DNA of 44,967 nucleotides from Gemmatimonadota bacterium (GTDB lineage Bacteria > Gemmatimonadota > Gemmatimonadetes > Gemmatimonadales > Gemmatimonadaceae). The DNA lies in contig VHBQ01000016.1 of assembly GCA_016871855.1 (NCBI GenBank), forward strand, positions 1 through 44,967, written 5' to 3'. Of the stretch, positions 24,627 to 32,884 are shown piece by piece; positions within the stretch are counted from its first letter, which is position 1; each line of letters begins with the position of its first letter. Made by a program: the position numbers and the translations under genes. Below the pieces are notes generated by a model. It was not told where the DNA came from. It ran no database searches and worked only from the letters and a program-made list of their open reading frames with translations.

Positions 24627-25619
24627 ATGCGGATGCGACATCTGATGATGGCCGGCGGCGCGGCGATGCTCCTGACGAGTTCCACTGCGCAGGCCCAGTG
24701 CTCAACGGTCACGGCGGACGCGTGCCGGAAGACGACCGACCTCTTCCACTTCCTCGCGCCGCAGATCTCCGGCGCGCTCGCCGGCGGCGCGGCGACGATC
24801 GGGCAGGGTGGTGTCCTCGGCGGATTCCCGCACTGGGCGGTGGGCCTGCGCGCGAGCGCGGTGAACGGCTCCTTCCCGTCGGTCGACAACGTGGCGTTCA
24901 GCACGACCGGCGCGAGGGCCTCGTCGTACGAAGGAGAGGACCAGTTCATCCCGATGGCCACGATCGACGGGTCCATCGGCATCTACAAGGGCTTCCCGCT
25001 CGGCGTGACGCGCGTGGGCGGCGTGGATGCGCTGATCACTGCCACCTACCTGCCGTCGGCGCCTGAGGGCGGCGATATCAGCGTGACGCTCCCCGGCGGC
25101 TCCACGAAGTGGGGCGCCGGCGTGCGGCTCGGCGTGCTGCAGGAGTCCATCCTCGTGCCGGGCGTGGCCTTCACGTACGTGCAGCGCGGCCTCCCGACGA
25201 TCTCGGTGAGCGGGCGCAGTGACGTCAGCGCCGGTGTGGGCTCGGCGCCCGGATCGTTCGAGCTGCGCGAGCTGTCGCTCAAGACCACGAGCTGGCGCTT
25301 CAGCGCGTCGAAGTCGTTCCTCGCCTTCGGCCTTCAGGCTGGATTCGGGCAGGACACGTACGACAACTCCGTCGGGCTCAACGTCACGGTGAACGCGCCG
25401 GCGCCGGTCGGCACGCAGCAGGCGAGTGCGACGGCCAGCCACTCGATGAAGCGCTCGAACATGTATGTCGGGGGCAGCCTGAACTTCATCATCGGCAAGC
25501 TGGTGGCCGAGTACGGTCAGGTCAGCGGCGGTTCGCTGCCGGCGGCGCTCAACACGTTTGGGTCGTCGGCGACGAAGGGACGCAGCTACTTCTCCCTGGG
25601 TCTGCGCACGGGCTTCTGA
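24627..25619 (+). CDS. Predicted outer-membrane beta-barrel protein
   Basis: A 330-aa protein with a signal peptide (MRMRHLMMAGGAAMLLTSSTAQAQ). The mature part alternates strands and turns (WAVGLRASAVNGSFP, GVTRVGGVDALITATYLP, WGAGVRLGVLQES, FGLQAGFGQDTYDNSVGLNVTV, NMYVGGSLNFIIGKLVAEYGQV), ending in Phe (SLGLRTGF), the usual barrel assembly signal. Two cysteines near the mature N-terminus may form a disulfide. The ATG at 24627 is favoured over the GTG at 24621 because GGGAGGG at 24612-24618 is correctly spaced for it. Function is unknown. Its position between purM and ribD is odd for an envelope protein. Confidence 0.82.
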   Translation: MRMRHLMMAGGAAMLLTSSTAQAQCSTVTADACRKTTDLFHFLAPQISGALAGGAATIGQGGVLGGFPHWAVGLRASAVNGSFPSVDNVAFSTTGARASSYEGEDQFIPMATIDGSIGIYKGFPLGVTRVGGVDALITATYLPSAPEGGDISVTLPGGSTKWGAGVRLGVLQESILVPGVAFTYVQRGLPTISVSGRSDVSAGVGSAPGSFELRELSLKTTSWRFSASKSFLAFGLQAGFGQDTYDNSVGLNVTVNAPAPVGTQQASATASHSMKRSNMYVGGSLNFIIGKLVAEYGQVSGGSLPAALNTFGSSATKGRSYFSLGLRTGF

Positions 25620-26725
25620 TGCCGCATGCGGCGGAAGGCGCGTGGACGAACCGGGAGCGCGCGTGGATGCGGCGCGCGCTCCGGCTTGCCGCGCGTGGTT
25701 GGGGACGGACGGCGCCGAACCCGATGGTCGGCGCCGTCATCGTCCGTGACGGCGTGGTGGTGGGCGTGGGGCACCACGCCCACTTCGGCGAACCGCACGC
25801 TGAAGCGATGGCGTTGGACCAGGCCGGCGATCGCGCCCGCGGCGCCGACGTGTACTGCACGCTCGAGCCCTGCAACGGCCACGGCAAGCAGCCCCCGTGC
25901 AGCGAGGCGTTGATCGCCGCTGGGGTGCGGCGTGTCGTGGCGGCGATTCCCGATCCGAACCCCGCCAAGGCGGGAGGCGCGGCCGCGCTGCGCGCGGCGG
26001 GGATCGCGGTGGAGTTCGGCCTTGAGTCGGCGGAGGCGGCGGAACAGAACGCGCCGTTCCTCCACTGGGCCGGCGGCGCGACGCGACCGTGGGTGACGCT
26101 CAAGTTGGCCGTCTCGCTCGATGGCGCGATCGCCGGCGCTGATCGAGCGCGCGGCTGGCTGACGGGAGAATCCGCCCGTCGCGAGGTGCATCGCCTCCGC
26201 GCCAGCGCCGACGCGATCGCGGTGGGTATTGGCACCGCGATTGCTGACGACCCGGCGCTCACGGTTCGCGGCGTACGCAAGCCGCGTGTGGCGCCGCTGC
26301 GCGTCGTCTTTGACCGGTCCGCACGGCTTCCCGCGGACAGCCAGCTCGCGCGTACTGCGCGCCGCCTGCCAACGCTCATCGTGACGCGCGACCCGTCATC
26401 CGACGCCGCCCGGGCGCTCGCAACGCGGGGCGTCGAGGCCGTGGAGGCTGGCGACCTGCCGTCTGCCCTGCACGCCCTGCACGCGCGGGGGGTGCGGCAT
26501 CTGTTGGTCGAGGGGGGCGCCACGCTGACTGGGGCCCTCTTCGGGGCCAATCTGGTCGATCGGTTGGTTATCTTTCAGGCACCCGTTCTGCTGGGTGCCG
26601 GGGCGCTCCACGCCTTCTCGGCGGTCCCCTCCGCCGACACTGGCGCGCTCGCCCGCTGGCGCGTCGTCGAACGCACCCCGTTCGAGGACGACCTGATGAC
26701 GATCCTCGCCCCACCCGGCCGTTAG
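25619..26725 (+). CDS. ribD: Bifunctional riboflavin deaminase/reductase RibD
   Basis: Second and third steps of riboflavin synthesis: deamination then reduction of the pyrimidine intermediate. The 368-aa protein has an N-terminal cytidine-deaminase-like domain with zinc ligands H60 (HAE, catalytic E62), C85 and C94 (CTLEPCNGHGKQPPC). The C-terminal reductase domain starts near residue 160 (RPWVTLKLAVSLDGAIAG) with LLVEGGATLTGAL. The ATG at 25619 shares one base with the preceding barrel gene. No FMN riboswitch precedes it. Confidence 0.96.
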   Translation: MPHAAEGAWTNRERAWMRRALRLAARGWGRTAPNPMVGAVIVRDGVVVGVGHHAHFGEPHAEAMALDQAGDRARGADVYCTLEPCNGHGKQPPCSEALIAAGVRRVVAAIPDPNPAKAGGAAALRAAGIAVEFGLESAEAAEQNAPFLHWAGGATRPWVTLKLAVSLDGAIAGADRARGWLTGESARREVHRLRASADAIAVGIGTAIADDPALTVRGVRKPRVAPLRVVFDRSARLPADSQLARTARRLPTLIVTRDPSSDAARALATRGVEAVEAGDLPSALHALHARGVRHLLVEGGATLTGALFGANLVDRLVIFQAPVLLGAGALHAFSAVPSADTGALARWRVVERTPFEDDLMTILAPPGR

Positions 26726-26727
26726 CA

Positions 26728-26897
26728 GTCTCTGCCGTTTTCTGTCGTTTTCTGTCGTTCTCTGTCGTTCTCTGTCGTTCTCTGTCGTTTCTGTCGTTTC
26801 TGTCGTTTCTGTCGTTTCTGTTGTTTCTCTGTTGTCTCTCTGTTGTCTCTCTGTTGTCTCTCTGTTGTCTCTCTGTTGTCTCTCTGTTGTTTCTCTG
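26728..26897 (+). repeat. A-free tandem-repeat tract between ribD and ribE
   Basis: 170 consecutive + strand bases contain no A. The tract has three sub-arrays: six 10-bp units like TCTGTCGTTC (26731-26790), four 9-bp units CTGTCGTTT (26791-26826) and six 11-bp units CTCTGTTGTCT (26827-26892), then CTCTG joined to the ribE ATG. No Shine-Dalgarno is possible within it. A TTG at 26832 is in frame with ribE and open through the repeat. Confidence 0.95.
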
Positions 26898-27515
26898 ATG
26901 TTCACTGGCATCGTCTCCGACGTCGGCACCATCATCTCCGCCACGCCCACCGCCGCGGGGCGGGAGTTCGTCGTGCGCTCGGCGTATCCGGACGTCGCCG
27001 ACGGTGACAGCATCGCCTGCGACGGGGTCTGCCTGACGGTGCGGGAATCGTCGGCCGACTCGTTCACGGTTGCGGCGGTGGTGACCACGCTCGAGCGCAC
27101 GACGCTTGGCGACTGGGGCGTCGGGCGGCGGGTCAACACCGAACGCGCGATGGCCCTCGGCGAGCGGCTCGGCGGCCACCTGGTCGCCGGACACGTCGAC
27201 TGCGTCGCGCCGGTGACCCGCGTCGCGCAGAAGGACGACGCCCTGCTGATTGACCTGTCCATCGCGCCCGAGTGGATGCCGCTCATGGTTCCGCACGGCT
27301 CGATTGCCGTCAACGGCGTCAGCCTGACCGTCAACGAACTGATCTCTGGCGGCGTCCAGATTTCGCTCATCGAGTACACCCTGCGCCACACCAACCTCGG
27401 CACGCTCAGCGTCGGCGACCGTGTCAACATCGAGGCCGACATGATCGGCAAGTTCGTGCAGCAGCTTGCCGCGCCGCATCTACCGTCCACCGTCCACCGT
27501 CCACCGTCAGCCTGA
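26898..27515 (+). CDS. ribE: Riboflavin synthase alpha chain
   Basis: Dismutates two 6,7-dimethyl-8-ribityllumazines to riboflavin. The 205-aa protein begins with the invariant MFTGIV, which fixes the start at 26898. The two lumazine-binding repeats are visible: DSIACDGVCLTVRES in the first and GSIAVNGVSLTVNEL in the second, followed by YTLRHTNLGTL and VNIEADMIGKFVQQ. The last residues (PSTVHRPPS) are encoded by heptamer repeats and are probably a late addition. Translation may start without a Shine-Dalgarno or be coupled to reading through the upstream repeat from the TTG at 26832. Confidence 0.95.
   Translation: MFTGIVSDVGTIISATPTAAGREFVVRSAYPDVADGDSIACDGVCLTVRESSADSFTVAAVVTTLERTTLGDWGVGRRVNTERAMALGERLGGHLVAGHVDCVAPVTRVAQKDDALLIDLSIAPEWMPLMVPHGSIAVNGVSLTVNELISGGVQISLIEYTLRHTNLGTLSVGDRVNIEADMIGKFVQQLAAPHLPSTVHRPPSA
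27481..27508 (-). repeat. Heptamer array at the 3' end of ribE
   Basis: Four units (TACCGTC, then three CACCGTC) on the + strand, the reverse complement of GACGGTG. They encode the C-terminal tail of riboflavin synthase and end 7 bp before the ribBA start. Orientation relative to transcription is opposite to the arrays at 3528, 6241 and 12854. Confidence 0.9.
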
Positions 27516-28717
27516 TGCCTTTCGCGACGATAGACCAGGCGTTGCAGGACCTCCGCACCGGCAAGTTCATCGTTGTAGCCGACGACGAGGACCGTGAGAA
27601 CGAGGGCGATCTCATTCTCGCGGCCGAGTTCGTGACGCCGGAGAAGGTGAACTTCCTGATGCAGGCGAAGGGGATGATCTGCGTCGCGCTCAGCCCCGAG
27701 CGCGTGCGCCAGCTGAATCTCCCGATGATGGGCGACGAGAACACCGACGCGCTGCGCACGGCGTACACCGTGACCGTCGACGCGGTGCAGCGCTATGGCG
27801 TGACCACCGGCATCAGCGCCGCCGACCAGGCGGCGACCATCCGTCGCGTTGCCGATCCGCTGGCCGTGCCGTCGGACTTCCGGCGCCCGGGCCACGTGCA
27901 TCCGTTGCGCGCGCGCGAAGGCGGCGTGCTCGAGCGGGTCGGCCACACCGAGACGGCCGTGGACCTGATGCGCCTCGCCGGACTGCAGCCCGCGGGCGTC
28001 ATCTGCGAGATCCTGCAGGAGGACGGCTCGACCGCGAAGCGTCCCGAACTCGAGGACTTCTGCGAGCGGCACGGCCTCACGTTCATCACGGTCGCTCAGG
28101 TGGTCGCCCATCGCCTGCAAACCGAGCGGCTGGTGCACCGTGTCGCCGAGGCCCGGCTTCCGACGGAGTTCGGATCGTTCCGTGTCATCGGCTATCGGAA
28201 CGATGTGGACGACCGCGAGCACGTCGCGCTGGTGATGGGCGAGGTGGAGGACGGCGTGGACGTGCTGGTGCGCATGCACAGCAAGTGCCTCACCGGCGAC
28301 ACGTTCCACTCGCTGCGCTGCGACTGCCGCTGGCAGCTGCACGAGGCGATGCGCATGGTCGGCGAAGCAGGGCGCGGCGTGATCGTCTATCTCGACCAGG
28401 AAGGACGCGGCATCGGCCTGCTCAACAAGCTGAAGGCCTACGAACTGCAGGATCTGGGGGCCGACACCGTGGAGGCGAATGAGCGCCTCGGCTTCGCCCC
28501 GGACCTGCGGAACTACGGCATCGGTGCGCAGATCCTGCTCGACCTGGGCCTCAAGTCCATCCGGCCCATCACGAACAACCCGAAGAAGCTCGTGGGGCTC
28601 GAGGGCTACGGACTCCGGCTCGGGGAGCGCGTCCCCATCATCTCGCCGGCCACAAGCGAGAACGCGAACTATCTCGAAACCAAGGTGCGGAAGCTCGGGC
28701 ACCTGCGGGCGCTCTGA
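27515..28717 (+). CDS. ribBA: Bifunctional DHBP synthase / GTP cyclohydrolase II
   Basis: Supplies both precursors of riboflavin: 3,4-dihydroxy-2-butanone-4-phosphate from ribulose-5-phosphate, and the pyrimidine from GTP. In the 400-aa protein, residues 1-200 are the DHBPS domain (VVADDEDRENEGDLILAAE; DFRRPGHVHPLRAREGGVLE; GHTETAVDLMRLAG). Residues about 205-400 are GCHII with zinc ligands C258, C269 and C271 and the GTP-binding YLDQEGRGIGLLNKLKAY. Both active sites look intact. The ATG shares one base with the ribE stop. Confidence 0.97.
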   Translation: MPFATIDQALQDLRTGKFIVVADDEDRENEGDLILAAEFVTPEKVNFLMQAKGMICVALSPERVRQLNLPMMGDENTDALRTAYTVTVDAVQRYGVTTGISAADQAATIRRVADPLAVPSDFRRPGHVHPLRAREGGVLERVGHTETAVDLMRLAGLQPAGVICEILQEDGSTAKRPELEDFCERHGLTFITVAQVVAHRLQTERLVHRVAEARLPTEFGSFRVIGYRNDVDDREHVALVMGEVEDGVDVLVRMHSKCLTGDTFHSLRCDCRWQLHEAMRMVGEAGRGVIVYLDQEGRGIGLLNKLKAYELQDLGADTVEANERLGFAPDLRNYGIGAQILLDLGLKSIRPITNNPKKLVGLEGYGLRLGERVPIISPATSENANYLETKVRKLGHLRAL

Positions 28718-29208
28718 TGGCTGAATTCGAAGGAGCACCGGCTGGCGCTGGGCGCCGATTCGCCGTGGTGGGGAGCCGCTTCAACGCGGAGGTCACCGAG
28801 GCGCTCGTGCACGGGGCGCTCGACTGTTTGGTGCGGCATGGCGCGCGCGCCGACGACATTGATGTCGTCTGGGTGCCGGGCGCGTGGGAGCTGCCGCCCG
28901 CCGTTGCCCGTGTGCTGATGAGCGAGCGGTACGACGCCGTGGTCGTTTGCGGGGCCGTGGTGCGCGGCGAGACGCCGCACTTCGACTTCGTTGCCGGCGA
29001 GGCGTCGCGTGGGCTGTCGCTCCTGCAGGGCGAGTACGGCGTGCCGATCGGCTTCGCGCTGCTGACCACCGACACGATGGAGCAGGCGCAGGCGCGCGCC
29101 GGGGGCGGTCACGGCAACAAGGGGTGGGACGCCGCGCTCGCGGCCATGCAGATGGCCGACCTCTTCGCCATGCTGGACGTGGACGCGGACTTGGGGGACG
29201 ACGCCTGA
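28717..29208 (+). CDS. ribH: 6,7-dimethyl-8-ribityllumazine synthase
   Basis: Condenses the two riboflavin precursors to lumazine; usually forms icosahedral or decameric shells. The 163-aa protein has RFAVVGSRFN, VPGAWELPPA, GAVVRGETPHFDFV with catalytic H88, and PIGFALLTTDTMEQA. The C-terminus has GNKGWDAALAAMQM, normal for the family. It shares one base with the ribBA stop, in the order ribD-ribE-ribBA-ribH. Confidence 0.97.
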   Translation: MAEFEGAPAGAGRRFAVVGSRFNAEVTEALVHGALDCLVRHGARADDIDVVWVPGAWELPPAVARVLMSERYDAVVVCGAVVRGETPHFDFVAGEASRGLSLLQGEYGVPIGFALLTTDTMEQAQARAGGGHGNKGWDAALAAMQMADLFAMLDVDADLGDDA

Positions 29209-29621
29209 TGCCGCGCCTCGAATCGCGCGGCCGAGCCCGTGCCCTGCAGGCGCTGTATGCGTGGGACCTGCGCGACGAGCAGCCGCTCGATCGCGTCGCC
29301 GCCCTCGTCTGGGACGACCTGATGGTGGCGCCGGAGGAGCGCGCCTTCGCGGACGCGCTCCTGCACATCGTCCAGGCCAGCGGCGCGGCGCTCGACGCGG
29401 ACTTGGGCGAGGTGACCACGAACTGGCGCTTGGAGCGCCTCGGGGCCATTGAGCGCTGCGTCCTGCGGCTGGCCGCCGCTGAGCTGCTGCAGGGGACGAC
29501 GCCCCCGCGCGTCGTCCTGCAGGAGGCCGTGCGGATGGCCGAGCGCTTTGGCAGCGCGCCGAGCGCGCGCTTCGTGAATGGCGTCCTCGACGCGCTGGCC
29601 CGGCGCATGGGGCGGCTCTAG
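29208..29621 (+). CDS. nusB: Transcription antitermination factor NusB
   Basis: RNA-binding partner of NusE in rRNA antitermination. The 137-aa all-helical protein starts RLESRGRARALQALYAWDL and contains NWRLERLGAIERCVLRLAAAELL, then PPRVVLQEAVRMAERFGS and FVNGVLDALAR, which are the NusB core motifs. It follows ribH directly, the common ribH-nusB order. The stop TAG overlaps the next gene's GTG start. Confidence 0.94.
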   Translation: MPRLESRGRARALQALYAWDLRDEQPLDRVAALVWDDLMVAPEERAFADALLHIVQASGAALDADLGEVTTNWRLERLGAIERCVLRLAAAELLQGTTPPRVVLQEAVRMAERFGSAPSARFVNGVLDALARRMGRL

Positions 29622-30727
29622 TGCGCCTTCTGGTGGTCAACTGGCAGGACCGCGAGAACCCGCTCGCCGGAGGCGCTGAGATCCATCTCCACGAGATCTT
29701 CGAGCGCCTGGCCGCTCGTGGCCACGAAGTCACGATGCTCTGCGGCGGATGGCCCGGCTGCCCGCCGCGCGCCACGCTGGGCGGCATCGAGGTGCATCGC
29801 ACCGGCATTCGCCAGACCTTCGCCCTGCGCGCGTGGGCGTACTACCGGCGTCACCTCGCCGCGCGTCCCTTCGACGTGCTGGTTGAGGACATCAACAAGA
29901 TGCCGCTGTACACGCCGCTGTGGGGGGCGCGACGGGTCGTGGCGTGCGTGCCTCATCTTTTTGGCGGCACCGCGTTTCAGGAGCTTCCCGCGCCGCTCGC
30001 CGCGGCGGTCTGGCTTTCGGAGCGCCCGATCCCGGCCGTGTACGCGCGCACGCCCTTCGAGGCGATCAGCGAGAGCACGGCCGAGGACTTGGCGGTGCGG
30101 GGCATCGCGCGCGAGCACGTGACCGTCATTTATCCCGGCGCGTCGTGCGACTACTACACGCCGGACGCGTCGCAACGCGCGTCCACGCCGGTCTTCGCCT
30201 ATCTCGGCCGGCTCAAGAAGTACAAGGGCGTGGATCTGGTGATTCGGGCCTTCGCGAAGATCGCCGATTCGCGGGCCATCTTGGAGATTGCAGGCGAAGG
30301 GGACTTTCGGCCAGCCCTCGAACGGCTCGTCGCCTCGCTTGACCTGACCGCTCGCGTGAGGTTTCTTGGCTTTGTGAGCGAACCCGAGAAGCTGGCGCTG
30401 CTCCGCCGCTCGTGGGCCACGGCCTTTGCGTCACCCAAGGAAGGGTGGGGACTCACCAACATCGAGGCCTCGGCGTGCGGCACGCCCGTGGTCGCCTCCA
30501 ACTCGCCCGGCATCCGCGAGTCGGTGCGCGACGGCGTCACGGGATTCCTCGTGCCGCACGGAGACACGGCCGCGATGGCGGCGGCGATGCAGCGGCTCTG
30601 CGACGCGCCGCCCCTGGTGGCGACGCTTGGCGCGCAGGGGCGCCGCTTTGCCGAGTCGTTCACGTGGGACCGCGCCGCCACAGAGACGGCGGCGCATCTG
30701 GAGCAAGTGATCCGCACCGGAGGATAG
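29621..30727 (+). CDS. Glycosyltransferase, GT4 (GT-B) family
   Basis: A 368-aa retaining glycosyltransferase of the GT-B fold. The N-terminal acceptor domain opens with NPLAGGAEIHLHEIFERLA. The C-terminal nucleotide-sugar domain has YLGRLKKYKGVDLVIRAF, FLGFVSEPEKLALLRRSW and SPKEGWGLTNIEASACGTPV, the last containing the E-x7-E motif of GT4. Acceptor and donor cannot be assigned; cell-envelope or exopolysaccharide synthesis is the usual role. It overlaps the nusB stop and lies 4 bp before the HPF-like gene. Confidence 0.9.
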   Translation: MRLLVVNWQDRENPLAGGAEIHLHEIFERLAARGHEVTMLCGGWPGCPPRATLGGIEVHRTGIRQTFALRAWAYYRRHLAARPFDVLVEDINKMPLYTPLWGARRVVACVPHLFGGTAFQELPAPLAAAVWLSERPIPAVYARTPFEAISESTAEDLAVRGIAREHVTVIYPGASCDYYTPDASQRASTPVFAYLGRLKKYKGVDLVIRAFAKIADSRAILEIAGEGDFRPALERLVASLDLTARVRFLGFVSEPEKLALLRRSWATAFASPKEGWGLTNIEASACGTPVVASNSPGIRESVRDGVTGFLVPHGDTAAMAAAMQRLCDAPPLVATLGAQGRRFAESFTWDRAATETAAHLEQVIRTGG

Positions 30728-30731
30728 CGTC

Positions 30732-31037
30732 GTGCAACTGCGCTTTTCGTATCGGGGCTTTGCCCTCACGGAGTCCATGCTCAAGAAGGCGGAACGAGCG
30801 GTGCTGAAGGCGGGCGCGCGCATTCCGCGCGCCACCGGCGCCACCGTGCGCTTCGAAATGGATGGCCCGGAGCGGCGCGTCGAAATCGTGTTCACTGCGC
30901 CTCGGGGCACGCGGCTCGTCGCCAGTGCCGCGGGCCGCTACTGGGGGCCCGCCCTCGACGCGGCGCTGGCCAAGCTGATCAGGCAGGCGTCCAAGGAGCG
31001 GCGCACGCCGCCGCGCCGCGTTGTCAGAAAGGGATAG
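30732..31037 (+). CDS. hpf: Ribosome hibernation promoting factor-like protein (S30AE)
   Basis: A 101-aa basic protein whose length and pattern match short HPF/YfiA: N-terminal beta strand MQLRFSYRGFALTESML, a helix KAERAVLKAG, a long strand VRFEMDGPERRVEIVFTAP, then LVASAAGRYWGPALDAALAKLIRQ and a basic tail. Such proteins block the decoding centre and promote 70S/100S hibernation under starvation. The GTG start lies 4 bp after the glycosyltransferase stop. In Proteobacteria hpf also sits beside PTS genes (rpoN-hpf-ptsN), so the neighbourhood agrees. Sequence divergence keeps confidence moderate. Confidence 0.75.
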   Translation: MQLRFSYRGFALTESMLKKAERAVLKAGARIPRATGATVRFEMDGPERRVEIVFTAPRGTRLVASAAGRYWGPALDAALAKLIRQASKERRTPPRRVVRKG

Positions 31038-31043
31038 CGCGCG

Positions 31044-32012
31044 ATGCCATTGACCGTCCGCGGGCTCGTGGAGCGCATGGGCGAAGCCCTCGCCCTTACG
31101 GTGAAGGGCAGTCCCGAGGGACTCGCGCGCGAGATCCCCTCCTCCGATGCCTCCGGGCCCGGGCTCGTGCTTGCCGGGTACACCGGGCGCTTCGTCCACC
31201 AGCGCGTGCAGGTGCTCGGCGAGACGGAGGTCACGTACCTCAACGCGCTCGACGCCGATACCCGACGCGCGAACCTTCGGACGTACCTGGGCTACCCCAT
31301 CCCGTGCGTCATGGTCACCAAGGGGCAGGCGCTCCCTGACGGGATGGAAGAGGAGGCCCGTCGAGCCGGCGTCGCCATCCTCGTGTCGGCCCTGAATACG
31401 CGCGAGTTCTACCGACTGATCACGCCGTTCCTCGAGAACGAATTTTCGCCGGCCCTTTCGCTGCACGGCTCACTGGCTGACGTCTTTGGCGTGGGGCTGC
31501 TCTTCACCGGTGAGAGCGGCATCGGCAAGTCCGAGTGCGTGCTCGACCTCGTCGAGCGCGGGCACCGGCTGGTCGCCGACGATCTCGTGCTCGCCCATCG
31601 CAAGGGCGCCGACGTCATTATCGGCCGTGGGCATGAGCTGCAGCGGCACTTCATGGAGATCCGCGGCGTCGGCTTGATCGACATCAGCGCCATCTTCGGC
31701 ATTCACTCCGTGCGCCAGCAGAAGCGCATCGAGGTGGTCGTCGACCTCGTCGTCTGGGACAAGTCGCTGCAGGTGGACCGCACCGGGCTCGACGGCCAGA
31801 CCGTCAGCATCCTCGGCGTGGACCTGCCCAAGATCACCGTGCCGCTCAACCCCGGGAAGAACATCACCGTCATCTCCGAGGTGATCGCGATGAACCACTT
31901 GCTGCGGTACACGGGCGTGGACGCCGCGCACGCGTTCAACGAGCGCCTGAAGGAGAAGATGGTCCGGCGCTCCGGCGACGTCCGCAAGTACCTCCTCGAC
32001 GACGATGAGTGA
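31044..32012 (+). CDS. hprK: HPr kinase/phosphorylase
   Basis: Phosphorylates and dephosphorylates HPr on serine 46, coupling carbon status to PTS activity. The 322-aa protein has an N-terminal HPrK_N domain, then SLHGSLADVFGVGLLFTGES with the Walker A G156-S163 (GESGIGKS), LVADDLV and the HprK signature MEIRGVGLIDI. GKNITVISEVIAMN is the C-terminal conserved region. The substrate HPr with a matching Ser46 is encoded at 34340. The ATG at 31044 follows the HPF-like gene by 6 bp. Confidence 0.96.
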   Translation: MPLTVRGLVERMGEALALTVKGSPEGLAREIPSSDASGPGLVLAGYTGRFVHQRVQVLGETEVTYLNALDADTRRANLRTYLGYPIPCVMVTKGQALPDGMEEEARRAGVAILVSALNTREFYRLITPFLENEFSPALSLHGSLADVFGVGLLFTGESGIGKSECVLDLVERGHRLVADDLVLAHRKGADVIIGRGHELQRHFMEIRGVGLIDISAIFGIHSVRQQKRIEVVVDLVVWDKSLQVDRTGLDGQTVSILGVDLPKITVPLNPGKNITVISEVIAMNHLLRYTGVDAAHAFNERLKEKMVRRSGDVRKYLLDDDE

Positions 32013-32406
32013 CGCGCCGCGGGCGATCGTCGCCGCGCATGGCGACCTCGCGGAGGGACTGGTTAGCGCCGTCTCGCGCGTGGCGGGGGCGGCGGCCGCC
32101 GCGCGGCTGACCCCGTTCAGCAACGCGACGCTCGGCGGCGCGGAACTGGTAGACGCCCTCAAGCAGGCGCTTGTGAGCACCGGCGCGCGCGTGGTGTTCA
32201 CCGATCTCCCCGCCGGCAGCTGCACGATCGCGGCGCGCCGCATCGCGCGCGAAGTCCCGGGACTGGTCGTCGTCTGCGGCGCGAACCTGCCGATGCTCCT
32301 CTCCTACGTGCTCGCGCCGTCCGTCGGCCCCGAGACGATTCACACCGCCGTGGCGAAGGGGCAGGCGGCGATCTGCATCGCCGAGGAGGGCGGGCGTGCC
32401 GATTGA
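32005..32406 (+). CDS. PTS EIIA component, mannose family
   Basis: Accepts phosphate from HPr and passes it to EIIB. The 133-aa protein has the EIIA-Man fold; the phosphorylated histidine is H12 in IVAAHGDLAEG. VVFTDLPAGSCTIAARR corresponds to the DLFGGSPFNAA region of E. coli ManX but diverges in sequence. VVVCGANLPMLLSYV matches the family strand. It overlaps the hprK end by 8 bp and the EIIB start by 11 bp. Confidence 0.9.
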   Translation: MSDAPRAIVAAHGDLAEGLVSAVSRVAGAAAAARLTPFSNATLGGAELVDALKQALVSTGARVVFTDLPAGSCTIAARRIAREVPGLVVVCGANLPMLLSYVLAPSVGPETIHTAVAKGQAAICIAEEGGRAD

Positions 32407-32884
32407 GGTGTACCGCATCGACGATCGCCTCGTGCACGGGCAGGTGGTCGTGGGGTGGGGACAGCCCCTCGAGCTGCGCTTCCTCGTGCTGGTGGACGAC
32501 CAGGTTGCCGAGAGCGCTTGGGAGCAGGACCTGTACCGCATGGGCGTGCCGCCGGAGATGACCGTGCATTTCGAGTCGGTCGCCTCGGTGCTTGGCCGGC
32601 TCGACGGTTATCGCCGACTGCCGGAGCCCGGCATGCTCCTCACGGGCAGCACGGCGGCCATGCGCGCGCTCGTCGAAGGCGGCGCGTCGATGACCCGCAT
32701 CAATGTGGGTGGCCTCCATCACCGAGCTGGGCGGTCGCCGCACTTGCGGTATGTCTTTCTTGACAGCGCGGAGGAAGCCGACCTGCGTGCCATTGGCGCG
32801 CGCGGCGTGGAGGTCTCGGCGCAGGACGTGCCCGGCGCCGTCCCCGTGCCGCTGGCGGAGCTGCTGGTTCGGAGTGGCGGATGA
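32396..32884 (+). CDS. PTS EIIB component, mannose/sorbose family
   Basis: Transfers phosphate from EIIA to the incoming sugar. The 162-aa protein begins with the diagnostic RIDDRLVHGQVVVGW, with H14 as the phosphorylated residue. LVLVDDQVAESAWEQDLYRM and the INVGGLHHRAGR segment also fit the family. The GTG start lies inside the EIIA gene, which suggests tight translational coupling. Sugar specificity cannot be inferred. Confidence 0.94.
   Translation: MPIEVYRIDDRLVHGQVVVGWGQPLELRFLVLVDDQVAESAWEQDLYRMGVPPEMTVHFESVASVLGRLDGYRRLPEPGMLLTGSTAAMRALVEGGASMTRINVGGLHHRAGRSPHLRYVFLDSAEEADLRAIGARGVEVSAQDVPGAVPVPLAELLVRSGG

Noticed and set aside
25560-25619. FMN riboswitch before ribD
   Set aside because: ribD overlaps the preceding barrel gene and no conserved RFN segments are visible upstream.
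26396-28738. Minus-strand open frame encoding a Glu/Thr/Arg/Gln/Asn-rich repeat peptide across the ribD-ribE gap
   Set aside because: The repeat peptide is just the complement of the A-free tract and the rest is antisense to ribD, ribE and ribBA. No ribosome binding site or domain supports it.
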